NCBI GenBank assembly: GCA_036897095.1
Contig: JAYMSP010002222.1
Location: 1 to 25,514 of the forward strand
From: Plantago elongata
Taxonomy: Eukaryota > Streptophyta > Magnoliopsida > Lamiales > Plantaginaceae
Direction: 5' to 3'
DNA length: 25,514 nucleotides
Shown here: positions 1-8,937 of the stretch, in pieces
How positions within the stretch are numbered: position 1 is the stretch's first letter
Layout of the letters: each line of letters opens with the position of its first letter
Position numbers and translations under genes: made by a program
Notes under the pieces: generated by a model
The model's database searches: none
Told to the model about the DNA's origin: nothing
Seen by the model: the letters and a program-made list of their open reading frames with translations, nothing else

Positions 1-568
1 AGTACCCACGCCTTTGTATGCTTCGGTTAATCTCGAAACAAGCTGAAGAACCAGTCGACTGTTTGGGACAGGAGCTCCAATGTGTTTGAGCTGATCAACT
101 AAGCTCTTGATACGTTGGCAATAGGTGGAAACATTGGAAAATTCTTCAAACCGGGTAGACGTAAACTCCTGCTCAAGTATAACATCATGAGAGGTTTGAT
201 GATTCTGAAAAATCTCCCGCAATCGATCCCAAGCTTCCATATCAGTTGCACCGGGTTCAATAATGGTATTGAGGAGATTTGAAATCGTGGAATAAATTCA
301 TTGGAGGACTGTAGCATCAATGGTAGACCACGTTTCAATTTCTTCATCAGTCTTGGGAGCCGATTTCTCCTTACCTTCCGGAGGCCGAATAATGTGGTGC
401 AAAACACAATTAGCTCGAGCATGAATTTGAAACAATTCGTCCCAAGTTTCTTTTTTGCTACTTCTCCAATTCAAGGACGACGGAAATGTACGGCTTGAGA
501 TTTGTGGTCGTGAGGGCCGGAGGAGGAATTGTTTTAACCACGGGAGTAGGAGACCTAGTAGTCGACAT
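1..568 (-). pseudogene. Copia-type retrotransposon gag, broken and cut by the window edge
   Basis: Read on the minus strand, this is the N-terminal part of a Ty1/copia gag protein. The ATG at 568-566 opens with a Ser/Thr/Pro-rich leader. Recognisable family signatures follow: a TWDELFQIH block, an IDATVLQ block, an EPGATDMEAWDRLREIF block and an LVLQLVSRLTEAYKG block, the last running to the window edge. These match the UBN2-type gag layout of plant Copia elements as I know it. Two lesions are visible. The ATG frame meets TAG at 460-458, and the rest lies in another frame. A TGA at 300-298 sits where the family has a conserved tryptophan just after IDATVLQ. The gag is therefore non-functional. 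The leader and LTR lie directly upstream of it (569-958). Family assignment is confident; the subfamily is not determined. Confidence 0.85.
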
Positions 569-792
569 GGTGAAGGAACGGGGTCAGTCGAAATCGAAAA
601 ACAGGAGAAGGGACGGGAAATCGCTGTTTGTAGAGAAACAGGCGACAGAAGGAGAAGCTCGATAGGACAGTGATCCAATCGAGAAGGGGAAACTGGCAGA
701 CGTGAGAGGCACGTTATCGATTTGTGTGAAGACGACCGACCGGATATTCAAGAGGATTGGCAGCGTAGAAAATCAAAACCAATATGATACCA
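569..792 (-). mobile_element. Copia leader with degenerate primer-binding site
   Basis: This is the stretch between the gag start and the LTR of the minus-strand element. Immediately inside the LTR, the minus strand reads TGGTATCATATT at about 792-781. The first eight bases match the plant initiator-Met tRNA primer-binding site TGGTATCAGAGC; the last four do not. No coding potential is evident. The adjacency of LTR end, PBS and gag ATG is the main support for the element's orientation. Confidence 0.65.
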
Positions 793-958
793 TGAAAGAA
801 TATCTTCCGTGATTGTATTAATGAATACCAAGGGGTATATACACAAATACAAACTACACTACTCTAATGAGACTATGAATTCTATTTTAACTTTAACTAG
901 ACTAGGATTATGCTAACTAACTCTAACTAGACTAGGATTGTTTACACATAATCTATCA
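793..958 (-). repeat. Short LTR of the minus-strand Copia element
   Basis: This 166-bp block starts TGAAAG and ends TATCA on the + strand, so on the minus strand it runs TGATAG...TTTCA, the TG...CA form of an LTR. It abuts a PBS-like sequence at 792. On the minus strand it carries a TATATA box near 842-837, as expected for an LTR promoter. It contains a direct repeat of AACTAGACTAGGATT (about 893-908 and 924-938). The outer boundary at 958 is a guess based on the CA/TG dinucleotide. The partner LTR lies outside the window, so it cannot be checked by alignment. Confidence 0.6.
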
Positions 959-1483
959 TTTATGTGATCGTGGTCTTTTTCCAAGTGCCGATGACGATCT
1001 AGTTGAGCCACTCCTGACGTACTCTGTCTCACACAAGATTCTCAACTCCATCAGACATCATGACTTCCCTGGACTGGTGATGAAGCGCCTCTACTCCATC
1101 CCAATCCAACCATTGCAGCAGCAGTGGAACTTCCATTTATACCAAGGCCCCTTTCCCACAATGACCAAATGTTGATGAATCAGATAACCTACCATTGACC
1201 ATTGATGAACAAGTCATCGCTCTGCTGGAAGAACGTGGTACACTGGTTTCTCTCCTTTCATCACAATAGGGGGGGAGTAGATGCTTTTTTAATGATGCTT
1301 GTTAATTTTGTTTTGAACTTTTGGACCTGTAATATTTAAAGACTATGTCTAGTTGATCTTCCTGGACTTTCTATTAAGGGGGAGAATTTTTAGTTTCTAC
1401 TCTATTTATGTTGCTTGCCTTGTATTTTTTTTAATTCTATTGTCTGTATCCTAGGTGTTGTGAAGAAAGGCATTAAGGGGGAG
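959..1483 (+). mobile_element. 3' internal end of a second LTR retrotransposon, with polypurine tracts
   Basis: Three G-rich purine tracts (GGGGGGGAG near 1269, AAGGGGGAG near 1377 and AAGGGGGAG at 1475-1483) precede a TG-starting LTR. This is the layout at the 3' end of SIRE/Maximus-like Copia elements. A 33-codon open stretch at 1168-1269 ends in TAG immediately before the first purine tract and reads as an acidic, Leu-rich C-terminus (includes DEQVIALLEERGTLVSLLSS). It is likely the tail of a pol or extra ORF; upstream it runs into a stop, so it is degraded. The minus-strand Copia LTR abuts it on the left, which suggests insertion of one element into or next to the other. Confidence 0.55.
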
Positions 1484-1485
1484 AT

Positions 1486-2166
1486 TGAAAGTGCAAGGCT
1501 GGATCACTGTCTGTTGTATCAACAGTGGTGATAACAGCACTGAAACTACAATTATGCACTTTTACAGGATCATTGTGATAATTGTCTTTTCTTCACTAAT
1601 AGTAACCTGGTTCCACGTATTGTGTTTGGTATTTGTGTTATGCAGGAATCCGACTTGGAGCTTGAAACAAGAATCAACGATTTCTTAGGAATCAAAGAAC
1701 TAATGCACTCGTCAAAGAAGAAAAGACTTCATGGACTCTTGTGGATAAGGACAAGTAACAAGAAGATTTGATCCAAAAAGATATCAAAGACCTGCTCTAT
1801 ATATATGAGATCAAATACAACTGAGAAGATCACCGAGTGAAGATTACATCAACTGAACCATTCATTGCTTTTGACCTTCTCTATTTTCTAGTCTTTAAAC
1901 CTTTTTTAGCTTGTGATGGTTTGATAGGTTTAGAATAGGAATTTCTATTATGACTAGTATCGATTCAATCCTCTTGAATCAGTGTTATTGTGTAAATCTG
2001 CTTTACTAGTGGATATTTGCCTTCAAGGCTCCGATAGGTATATACTTTATATACCTGCTAAAACATCTACTTGTGTTTCTTTACTTTCATTTCGCCGCAT
2101 TTCTGTATCTGTATTTGAAGGTTGAACGAACTGTTGCATCAACATTGGTGTATACAAAAGTGAAAC
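1486..2166 (+). repeat. LTR of the second retrotransposon
   Basis: It starts with TG right after the AAGGGGGAG polypurine tract. It includes a TATATATATGAG box near 1798-1809. It ends shortly before TGGTTTCAAAGT at 2167-2178, which matches 9 of 12 bases of the plant Met-tRNA PBS. Two 37-bp near-terminal segments, at 1511-1547 and 2131-2167, are similar to each other (29 of 37 bases), and both centre on a small palindrome TGTTG-NAT-CAACA. The exact 3' limit is uncertain. The reading frame at 1485-1688 lies inside the LTR and is not a gene. Confidence 0.55.
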
Positions 2167-2178
2167 TGGTTTCAAAGT

Positions 2179-2436
2179 ATCAAGTCCCCGATCCTATGTT
2201 TTTACATAAGAGAACATGCCCCTGGTCCGAGTAAATTGTATAAGAGTTTGGTATTTAAACAACGAACCCTAGCTCTACTTGTATTACTTAAATGATGAAT
2301 AATGAAGTTACTTTACCATTGAAAGACGTACGTGTTTACCTTGCGAGAATCTCCCTATCTTGTAAGTGGTCATTCTCTCTCTTCTTCAATTCGTGCCAAA
2401 ATACCCTTATCAACCGTTCTAAATAAAGAATTGCTT
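2179..2436. other. Unrecognised, probably retrotransposon-derived sequence
   Basis: No gene is visible here. The stretch follows the PBS-like site and includes pyrimidine-rich runs (CTCTCTCTTCTTC near 2374-2387). It resembles the leader or LTR tail of a retroelement, but I cannot match it to a family. Confidence 0.3.
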
Positions 2437-2459
2437 AGTAATTCGTGTCACGAATTACT
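2437..2459. repeat. Perfect 11-bp inverted repeat
   Basis: AGTAATTCGTG (2437-2447) and CACGAATTACT (2449-2459) are exact reverse complements around a single T. No gene start is nearby. It may be a hairpin or element remnant. Confidence 0.75.
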
Positions 2460-2815
2460 GTTAAAAAACTAGACTCCAACATATATGTATGTGCATATAA
2501 AAATTAATTAACTTAAAGAAGACAGAAAAGTTGATGGAATCATATTACTGACTACTCTATGATGCTTACATGGAGAAGAAAGCTCGAGGTCGATCGTGCG
2601 CCACAATGAAGTACGTAAACCAATTGATTATGTCTTGTTTGTGAAGGGTTAAATAGGTTGTTTAATTTCAACAATTGGTTAGCTTTATATGAAGCTTTGT
2701 TAGTTTAAAAAGAACTCATTTTGATAGATACGTTTTGTCCACAGATATAATTTGCTTGTGAAAAGCGTTAACTCTCGATCGTTGATCCGACAGACATGCT
2801 TAGAATGTTATATTC
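2460..2815. other. Intergenic, nothing recognised
   Basis: This is AT-rich DNA without a credible reading frame or known element on either strand. Confidence 0.4.
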
Positions 2816-2817
2816 TC

Positions 2818-3172
2818 GTACTCCATGTCGCCAGTATCACAACAACAATTAGTATAGTACTGATGTACTGTATTCCGATTCCTATTTGTAACATAGGAGG
2901 ACAAAATTAATAATACAATCGATTTGAATAGGCGAACTTTATCCGTTTCCCTTACTATGTTGTAATTTTTCGTTTTAAAAGTTGTACAAGAGATGTTACA
3001 TTCCACTTTTTGCAAACTTGATCATAATAAAATTCATTACTATCTACACATTTGTCAATATATAATTTTCAACATAATTAATAGTTTATACTTATTTTCA
3101 GCACATACTTTTACACATTGCTAAAGTTGTGTCAATAAAATTGGTTCACTCCTAGTAAAACGGAGGGAGTAT
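2818..3172. mobile_element. Possible Stowaway-like MITE or its right end
   Basis: The right end reads TAAAACGGAGGGAGTA (3157-3172), the classic terminal signature of plant elements beginning TACTCCCTCCGT. A weaker left counterpart, TACTCCATGTCG, lies near 2819. Only the first six bases pair well, so the left limit is tentative. The small minus-strand reading frame inside (2800-3015) has no protein signature. Confidence 0.4.
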
Positions 3173-3329
3173 AAAAGTCATGCTAGTTGTTGAGTTTATA
3201 AATTCGACAAGCTTGAATTATAAAGTTTAATTAAACTGTTTATTAGCTAAGCATCTTGCACGTTTATCTTGACATGAAAATTCTTAATATTAATTCGTGA
3301 AGTATTACGTAGCACAAAATTATAAATTC

Positions 3330-3666
3330 TTAAAGCTTGTAGCATTTGCGGGATTTTAAAAATGATGAAATGAAATTGAAAAGGTACTTCTGATAGTGAT
3401 TAATGTCTCCCACATCGTTCAACACTGCGATTAGCTCAGATACGTTGTACCGATATTTACTCTTACGGGACTCAACTTTTCCTCGGTCCAGTTTGCGAGC
3501 TTTAAAATAAAGTGTAGGATATACTGAATAAAGTATGAAAGAGTGTGAATAAATTATAAAAAATGTGAAGGTATGAAAGAGATTTTCCATTTAAAAAAGA
3601 AGAAGTTGAGATTAGAACGGTTCAAAACGGAATATGAGAAATTCAGTTCGGGATAGAGGGAGTATA
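3330..3666 (-). mobile_element. MITE-like terminal region
   Basis: On the minus strand it begins TACTCCCTCTATCCC at about 3666 and continues with a pyrimidine-rich block containing TTTAAATGGAAAAT. The same order of sequence is found on the + strand from 10312. This marks both as ends of one repeat family. The opposite terminus is not clear. The reading frame at 3330-3590 is within this repeat and has no recognisable domain. Confidence 0.45.
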
Positions 3667-4365
3667 ATTGAGCAAGGATCATTCGTGATCACAAATGAAA
3701 AAGAATCCATGCACGTGCAATGAGATTATGCTCAATCTTCGTATATTTTCTTTTAAATTATTTAATCTTTAACTTCATACACTTGAGATATTAAGACTTA
3801 CTCCTAACAATTGAACTAGTTAATGGATTTCGAGCAAAACAAACTTAAATGTTACTCTTATAAGCGATGACTTCAAAATTACTTAATCACGAGCTCACTT
3901 ATTCCCGTAAGTTCTTACCTTAGTCATGATGGTTAATATACCGACCCGATTACTTTCGTGGTCCCATCTATCTTATGTCATCCAGTTCTTTTGTCCCTTT
4001 TCGAAGATCAAGAATAGATATATACGCTACAAATATCAAGATATTCAACTACGAACCCTTCACTTCCTTTAGCTTAGAAAATATGTTGTTGGAAGTATAT
4101 AATACTTGTTTAACATGGATGCAACAGAAAAGATGAATCAGCTTGATGAAACATGTAAAAGAAAAAAAAATAAAAAATAAAAAATTGGCTAGGTAGGGGT
4201 TGAGTGGGAAAACGGAATGGAGGGGGACCTTAGCATGAATGAAAGAAAGGGATGGTAGGTCTTCTTGTCTTTGACTCTATCCATCATTATTCATATCCAT
4301 ACCATCTGTATGGATTTCTTTTCTTCATCATACAAGTGCATCTCCTTTTTGTTGTTAGATGGAAT
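3667..4365. other. Upstream region of the MYB gene
   Basis: No gene is seen. It contains an A-rich run (about 4159-4182) and a pyrimidine-rich stretch from 4261. A reading frame across 4252-4596 overlaps the TATA box and presumed start site and looks like promoter DNA, not coding sequence. Confidence 0.4.
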
Positions 4366-4384
4366 TTTCTTCACTCACAAGGTA
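4366..4384 (+). promoter_or_regulatory. Candidate SNBE (secondary-wall NAC binding element)
   Basis: TTTCTT-N7-AAGGTA fits the 19-bp imperfect palindrome bound by VND/NST NAC factors, WNN[CT][TCG]T-N7-A[AC]GN[ACT]W, at every defined position. It lies about 97 bp upstream of the TATA box. MYB46 and MYB83 are known direct targets of these NACs. The consensus is degenerate, and by its base frequencies a match every 1 kb or so (both strands) is expected, so position and biology carry most of the weight. Confidence 0.4.
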
Positions 4385-4480
4385 ATCATCATATGTGTAT
4401 GAGAATTCTAACACATTTTGCTTCCACTTCACATAAACTACCTAGCAGCTCCATCCTTTCTCTTTCTAATCATCTCCACC

Positions 4481-4489
4481 TATATTTAT
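4481..4489 (+). promoter_or_regulatory. TATA box of the MYB gene
   Basis: TATATTTAT in a CACC...CCTC context, about 155 bp before the ATG at 4638. A start site near 4510-4520 would give a 5' UTR of about 120 bases. That UTR contains no upstream ATG and is A/C-rich, as is common in plant leaders. Confidence 0.55.
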
Positions 4490-4637
4490 CCTCATTTTCA
4501 CAGTCCCCATCATTCCAGTTGTACATTCTATCAGCAATACTACAATTACACCTTGCACAACATAATAAAACACTACCTTCTTACAACATTACCTAATTGT
4601 TAATAAGTTTTCTCACAAACAATAACCAAATCATCTA

Positions 4638-6100
4638 ATGAGGAAGCCTGGAGATATGATGTCCAAGGACAAACCGGACAATGCAGTTAAGGCAGCGGCT
4701 AAACTGAGGAAGGGGTTATGGTCGCCTGAAGAAGACGAGAAGCTCATGAAGTACATGCTCATGAATGGCCAAGGCTGTTGGAGTGACATTGCTCGAAATG
4801 CCGGTTTGCAGAGGTGTGGCAAGAGTTGCAGGCTAAGGTGGATCAATTATCTCCGGCCAGACCTCAAGCGTGGTGCATTTTCGACTCAGGAGGAGGAAGC
4901 TATCCTTCACTTGCATACAATTCTCGGCAACAGGTACTTGAACTGCAATTTTTTTTCCTTAGATAGTGAAAATTCAGTTATTACTTTGTTTTCTTATTTT
5001 TATGAAGACATGCATATATATAGTGTTTCAGAACATTCCCTTATATTTATTCCAGGAACAGTTGAGATTTGGCATTATTAAACTGCATTGTTGCATTACC
5101 ATCAAATTCTGGGGATTTCAACATCTAATAATTTGAATAACATTTATCACATATATCGATACACATTTGCGTTTATGCCAAAAGATTCGATTCATATTTT
5201 GTACAGAGAAGAAAGCACTGTGTGTAATGTGTTACAATTGATATTATATTAGGTCAGAAATTTTTATCTGTCAAGTTAAATTTTCAATCTGCAGTATATT
5301 ACTATTAATTGTTTGCATTCCTCAACTTTAATTTAATTATGTACAACATTTTAGTAATTTCTTACAGAATAATTGAAAGTATAATCTGTGTGTGTGTGAA
5401 TATCAGATGGTCACAAATTGCAGCACGTCTTCCTGGAAGGACAGACAACGAAATCAAGAACTTCTGGAATTCGACTATAAAGAAGAGGCTGAAGAACAAC
5501 AACAATACCAACTCTAATTCAAATTCTTCCCCAAATAACAGTACCAATTCATCAGGGCCAATTTCGAATGCAGCAGCTGGTGTAAACGCTAATGGATCAT
5601 CAATTTTCATGCATGATTATAACACCAACATAGCAAGTGACTCCACTACTGGTTCAAGATCTTCCATGCAACCTAACCTAAGCAACCAATTCACCTACCC
5701 TTTCAACCCTCCCATGCAAAATAACGTTTTCGATGTAAATGGTTTATTTAGTACAGGAACATTTTTCAATTTTGATGCCAATGTACAACAACAACAACAC
5801 CACCGAAAAGATGCAAGCTTCTCCAGCTTTGAAGATTATGGAGTGATGGAGCCGAACTACGAGATAGCAATGGAGAATGATTATATCCCTGGGTTGGAAG
5901 TTAGGGGTGTTGAGTGCAATTATGGTGCTAATGACAACAACAACTTTATTAGTAATGGAAGTAATATTAAAGTTGAGGAATTGGTTGGAGTTGGGAATAA
6001 TTGGGAGGGAGAAGAAAGCTTCAAGATGGGAGAATTGGATTGGGAAGGTTTGCTGGCAAATGTCTCTTCCTTACCTTACCTTGATTTCCAAGTCGAATGA
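4638..6100 (+). CDS. MYB83: R2R3-MYB transcription factor, MYB46/MYB83 clade (secondary-wall regulator)
   Basis: The two exons are 4638-4933 and 5407-6100. The intron at 4934-5406 (GT...AG) splits an Arg codon (phase 2), giving 329 residues. R2 has Trp at 28, 48 and 68. R3 has Phe81, Trp100 and Trp119, with Phe in place of the first Trp as is usual. Only the R3 intron (after LGNR) is present; the common R2 intron is absent. The start follows the MRKP opening of this clade. [30 protein letters not shown] and [20 protein letters not shown] agree closely with Arabidopsis MYB46 and MYB83. The C-terminus is Asn/Ser-rich, has a short Gln run, then an acidic tail ending FQVE that resembles MYB83. 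The bHLH-binding motif is absent. Family members act in the nucleus, below VND/NST NACs, to activate cellulose, xylan and lignin genes. Clade assignment is confident; MYB46 versus MYB83 orthology is not settled. Confidence 0.93.
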
Positions 6101-6768
6101 TAGCCATACATATAGACACACCTAGTCAACAGAAGTAATTCATACACCAGATTTTCCTCTACAAGCCCTTACTAGATTCTGTTAAAAATCTCCAGAAATC
6201 TTCACGGCAGATATATACCTATCGGGGTCGTTACAAAGCTTTGGATAAAAAAGTTTAGCTCGTTCCCCGGTTTGAGAAGCATGCATATCTCTCCCAGAAT
6301 TCCATATCCTGCACCTCATTCGTACTATACGTGTTCCATTTTTCCCAATTGCCATTTTTTCCATTGCTCTGCGCTGATAGAGCATAGAGTATTGAGGGAA
6401 TGGCAATGTACATTACAATTCAAGTATATATACACACATTTTAGCTAGGAAACATGCACGTACATCAATTGCTGTACCTTGAGAAGAAAGAGACAGCATT
6501 TCATGAAAGAAATTTGTGAATATAGGATGAGTTCCAATGATATATATACAATAAATATCAGTCATTTTATAAATGCTCAATGTGTAACTAGACTAGTGTA
6601 TATTTGTTAAATATTAGTGATGATTACCATAGTGGAATGTTTGAGTTGTAATCTGTGAGTATGGTTGTGTATCAATAGTGGAAATTTTTTGTTCTGTAAC
6701 TGCCAAAAACCATTAATAAACATCAAAACCATTGAATGTCCTTTAAACTTCAGCTTCTGCAAGGTAGC
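6101..6768 (+). other. 3' UTR and flank of the MYB gene
   Basis: No further gene is present. AATAAA motifs at 6550-6555 and 6715-6720 are candidate polyadenylation signals; in plants such signals are loose, so the true end is uncertain. The minus-strand frame at 6182-6406 has no recognisable domain. Confidence 0.45.
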
Positions 6769-7830
6769 CTAAAACCCCTAACCAAACAACATCTCGGAAT
6801 CCTGCAGAAGTTAGAAGAAGCCAGACTTGATCTTCGACGAGCACAACAGGAACTGATAGAAGGTCGCTTTAATGTCCAGCTCATGAGATGATTATGGCAC
6901 AAAAGCAAAGATTAACTAGCTTCGGGGTGGAGATGGAAAGTGCGGTTCATCCATATTATGGTAAAAGAAAAGAATAAAAAGGTGGGTGTCTCGAAACTTG
7001 TTACGAGCACGTCTAGAATTTTAAGTTCTCAACAGGAGCTGGAAGAAGAGGTCTTGAGTTTTATTTAAGACTATATTATGTAATAGGTTTATTTTATTTT
7101 AGAATAGGCTTATTTTGAGACATTAGTACTTGTTAGGTCTATCTTATGTAGTGTACTTTCCAAATCGGGGGTACTCTCTTATTTTAAGTCAATATAGGAG
7201 CTAGACTTCAAACTCTTCTATTAAAAAAAAAGAGGTCTTGAGTTTTACCCCAACTTGGTTAGAACCGCGGCACCATACATGTCTGGAGTGGATATTGAGG
7301 CGCTAAGAGAGAAGGCCATTAACTTTGTAGGGATGACCGACCGGCGTTAGAATTCAACCAGTAAATGAAAAGGAAATTCAGGAAGCATTGGACGACATAG
7401 GAGATACCAGAGCATCGGGAATTGATGGGTACAATGCAAAATTCTTTTAGGACGCACAGATCATCGCAAAGAAGTAAGTAGTCCAATGTGGTTATGGACT
7501 TCAAATTCTGGAAGACAATATGCAGTAGTCAACTGTACCCTTGTCATGATAATTTCGAAAACTATTGGAGCAGGTACGATGAGAGAAATAAGGCATATTA
7601 TCAGTTGCACTACACCAGATTATCTCTAAAATCTTAACAAGGCGGTTTATATGGTGATATAAACTTAGTTGTGGATGAAAGCCAATCCGAGTTCCTCCCT
7701 AGAATGGTTATTCATGACAATATTGTGCCGCAAATGAACTAGGGGTATGATACATCAGGGTATATCGTCGAGATGTATGATACAAATGCACTTATAAAAA
7801 TCTTTTGATACAGTTGATGGGTGATAAACT
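6769..7830 (+). pseudogene. L1-type LINE reverse transcriptase remnant
   Basis: Across shifting frames of the + strand, the order of plant L1-type ORF2 signatures is preserved. A linker with KEKNKKVGVSKLV and LEEEVLSFY comes first, followed by a VNEKEIQEALDDIGD block with an A-S-G-I-D-G motif (APGPDG in intact RT). Next come a VNCTLV block, an RMVIHDNIVP block and a degenerate K-S-F-D-T-V motif near 7800. Stops and frameshifts are numerous, for example TAG at 7448-7450, so it cannot be active. The endonuclease part and the catalytic YxDD region were not found. A 166-bp retroposon interrupts it at 7064-7229, and a CACTA-like end begins 50 bp after it. Confidence 0.8.
7064..7229 (+). mobile_element. 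Poly(A)-tailed retroposon inserted in the LINE, with 18-bp target duplication
   Basis: The 18-mer AAGAGGTCTTGAGTTTTA occurs at 7046-7063 and again at 7230-7247. Between the copies lies a 166-bp AT-rich insert ending in an A-run, and the LINE coding order resumes directly after it. Long target duplications plus an A-tail are the mark of L1-type retroposition. The insert has no obvious Pol III boxes, so it may be a 5'-truncated LINE tail or a retroposed transcript piece rather than a SINE. Confidence 0.85.
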
Positions 7831-7880
7831 CAAATTATATTCTGAATAACTTAACATAATAAGTTGTAGTTGTAGACCAT

Positions 7881-8036
7881 CACTACAAAAAAATTCGTAA
7901 TTTGAGACATATTCTAGGGACGAATAGCTGACTTTTAGCGACAAAAGGCTCAATCCAACGCTATTTAGCGAAGAATAATTAAAATTCGTCGCTAAAGTTG
8001 TTGACCTTTTTAAAAATGAAGGAATTTTTTTTTTTT
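7881..8036 (+). mobile_element. CACTA (En/Spm-like) transposon terminus
   Basis: CACTACAAAAAAATTCG at 7881 is the typical outer end of plant CACTA elements. Subterminal copies of TTTAGCGA follow: one at about 7934, then a hairpin of TTTAGCGAAGAAT (7964-7976) with ATTCGTCGCTAAA (7984-7996), complementary at 12 of 13 bases. Such GCGACGAAT repeats are usual in CACTA ends. I found no matching opposite end (TTTGTAGTG) in the window, so it is truncated, or its partner has decayed. Confidence 0.7.
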
Positions 8037-8689
8037 TCAGTTGGTCACCGTCAACAATGGATTTGGGGTTTATTGTTATTGTTTGAGGCCGATGTGCTAA
8101 TATATTAATAGCCCAAATTTAAATGGTACTTTTTGTAATTCGTCCATATTTTATATATCATTAATTAATTGCAATAATATCATATTACAATAACTGAGAA
8201 TATAACGTCTTGAAAATTCAAATGGCATTTATTTCGTCCTATCATTAATTTGTTAGAGCGTGCGTTTTAACCTTCTTTAAATTCGTGAACCAATTACCAT
8301 TCAAATTCCCTCACCAATTACATCTCATAAGTTACAAGAAGAGAAAGAGTTGCAAATAGGGATGGCAATATTGGCTCTTATGCACTTTTTTTTTTTTTTT
8401 TTTTTCACTCATATGTACATTCTGACAGATCATATGATCACTTTCATTTCAAATTTCCTCCACCATTTCTCCAATAAAAATCACGTGACTGTTTAATATA
8501 CAATTCGAATTGACTTTTATCAATTCAAATGGTCTATTTTGTACACAAAATGAAATTGGCAAAACTTTTCACTTTGCGGATCGAGATATTATTTGTCATC
8601 TTAAGTGAGGGATTTCCCATTATCTTGGTAAGATAAGTTTCTTTAGCTTCATATAATTTAGAGAGTCCGGAATGTTAAAAGTTCTCGAA
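8037..8689. other. AT-rich intergenic DNA, nothing recognised
   Basis: It contains T-runs (about 8026-8038 and 8387-8405) but no credible gene. It may be the degraded inside of the CACTA element that starts at 7881. Confidence 0.35.
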
Positions 8690-8937
8690 GATTTTTGCTC
8701 TCCTTTTGATGGTCTTGGCGTTGTTTAATTTGACTGTACCCGAGTGGTTGTGAAGACCCATTGATGGTCGGTGCTTTTGGCTGTGGAATGGCCTCTTGTA
8801 ATAGTCATACTTCGTGTTTTGTATTGGTTTGGGCATCATATAATTATGACGTAAGTTGATATGATGAGTGGGAGCATTTCTTATGCTCATGTAAACTCTA
8901 TTATTATTAATATATTTTTGTCATTTTCAAAAAAGTA
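8690..8937 (+). mobile_element. LINE 3'-end fragment
   Basis: This G/T-rich sequence ends in TTAATATATTTTTGTC followed by a short A-rich tail (8907-8934). The same terminal motif occurs at 19851-19880 on the other strand. It is typical of the 3' UTR end of plant L1 LINEs. No target duplication was found. It could be the displaced tail of the RT remnant at 6769-7830 or an independent 5'-truncated insertion. Confidence 0.55.

Noticed and set aside
301..673. + strand frames over the first 0.7 kb
   Set aside because: They are antisense shadows of the minus-strand Copia gag and leader.
3330..3590. 86-codon minus-strand frame
   Set aside because: It lies within a MITE-like repeat and has no recognisable domain.
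4252..4596. 114-codon + strand frame upstream of the MYB gene
   Set aside because: It overlaps the TATA box and presumed start site, has no domain and is a pyrimidine-rich promoter stretch.
5309..5406. Continuous frame upstream of the second MYB exon
   Set aside because: The first 33 codons are intron sequence. A clean AG acceptor at 5405-5406 restores the conserved LGNRWSQIA junction.
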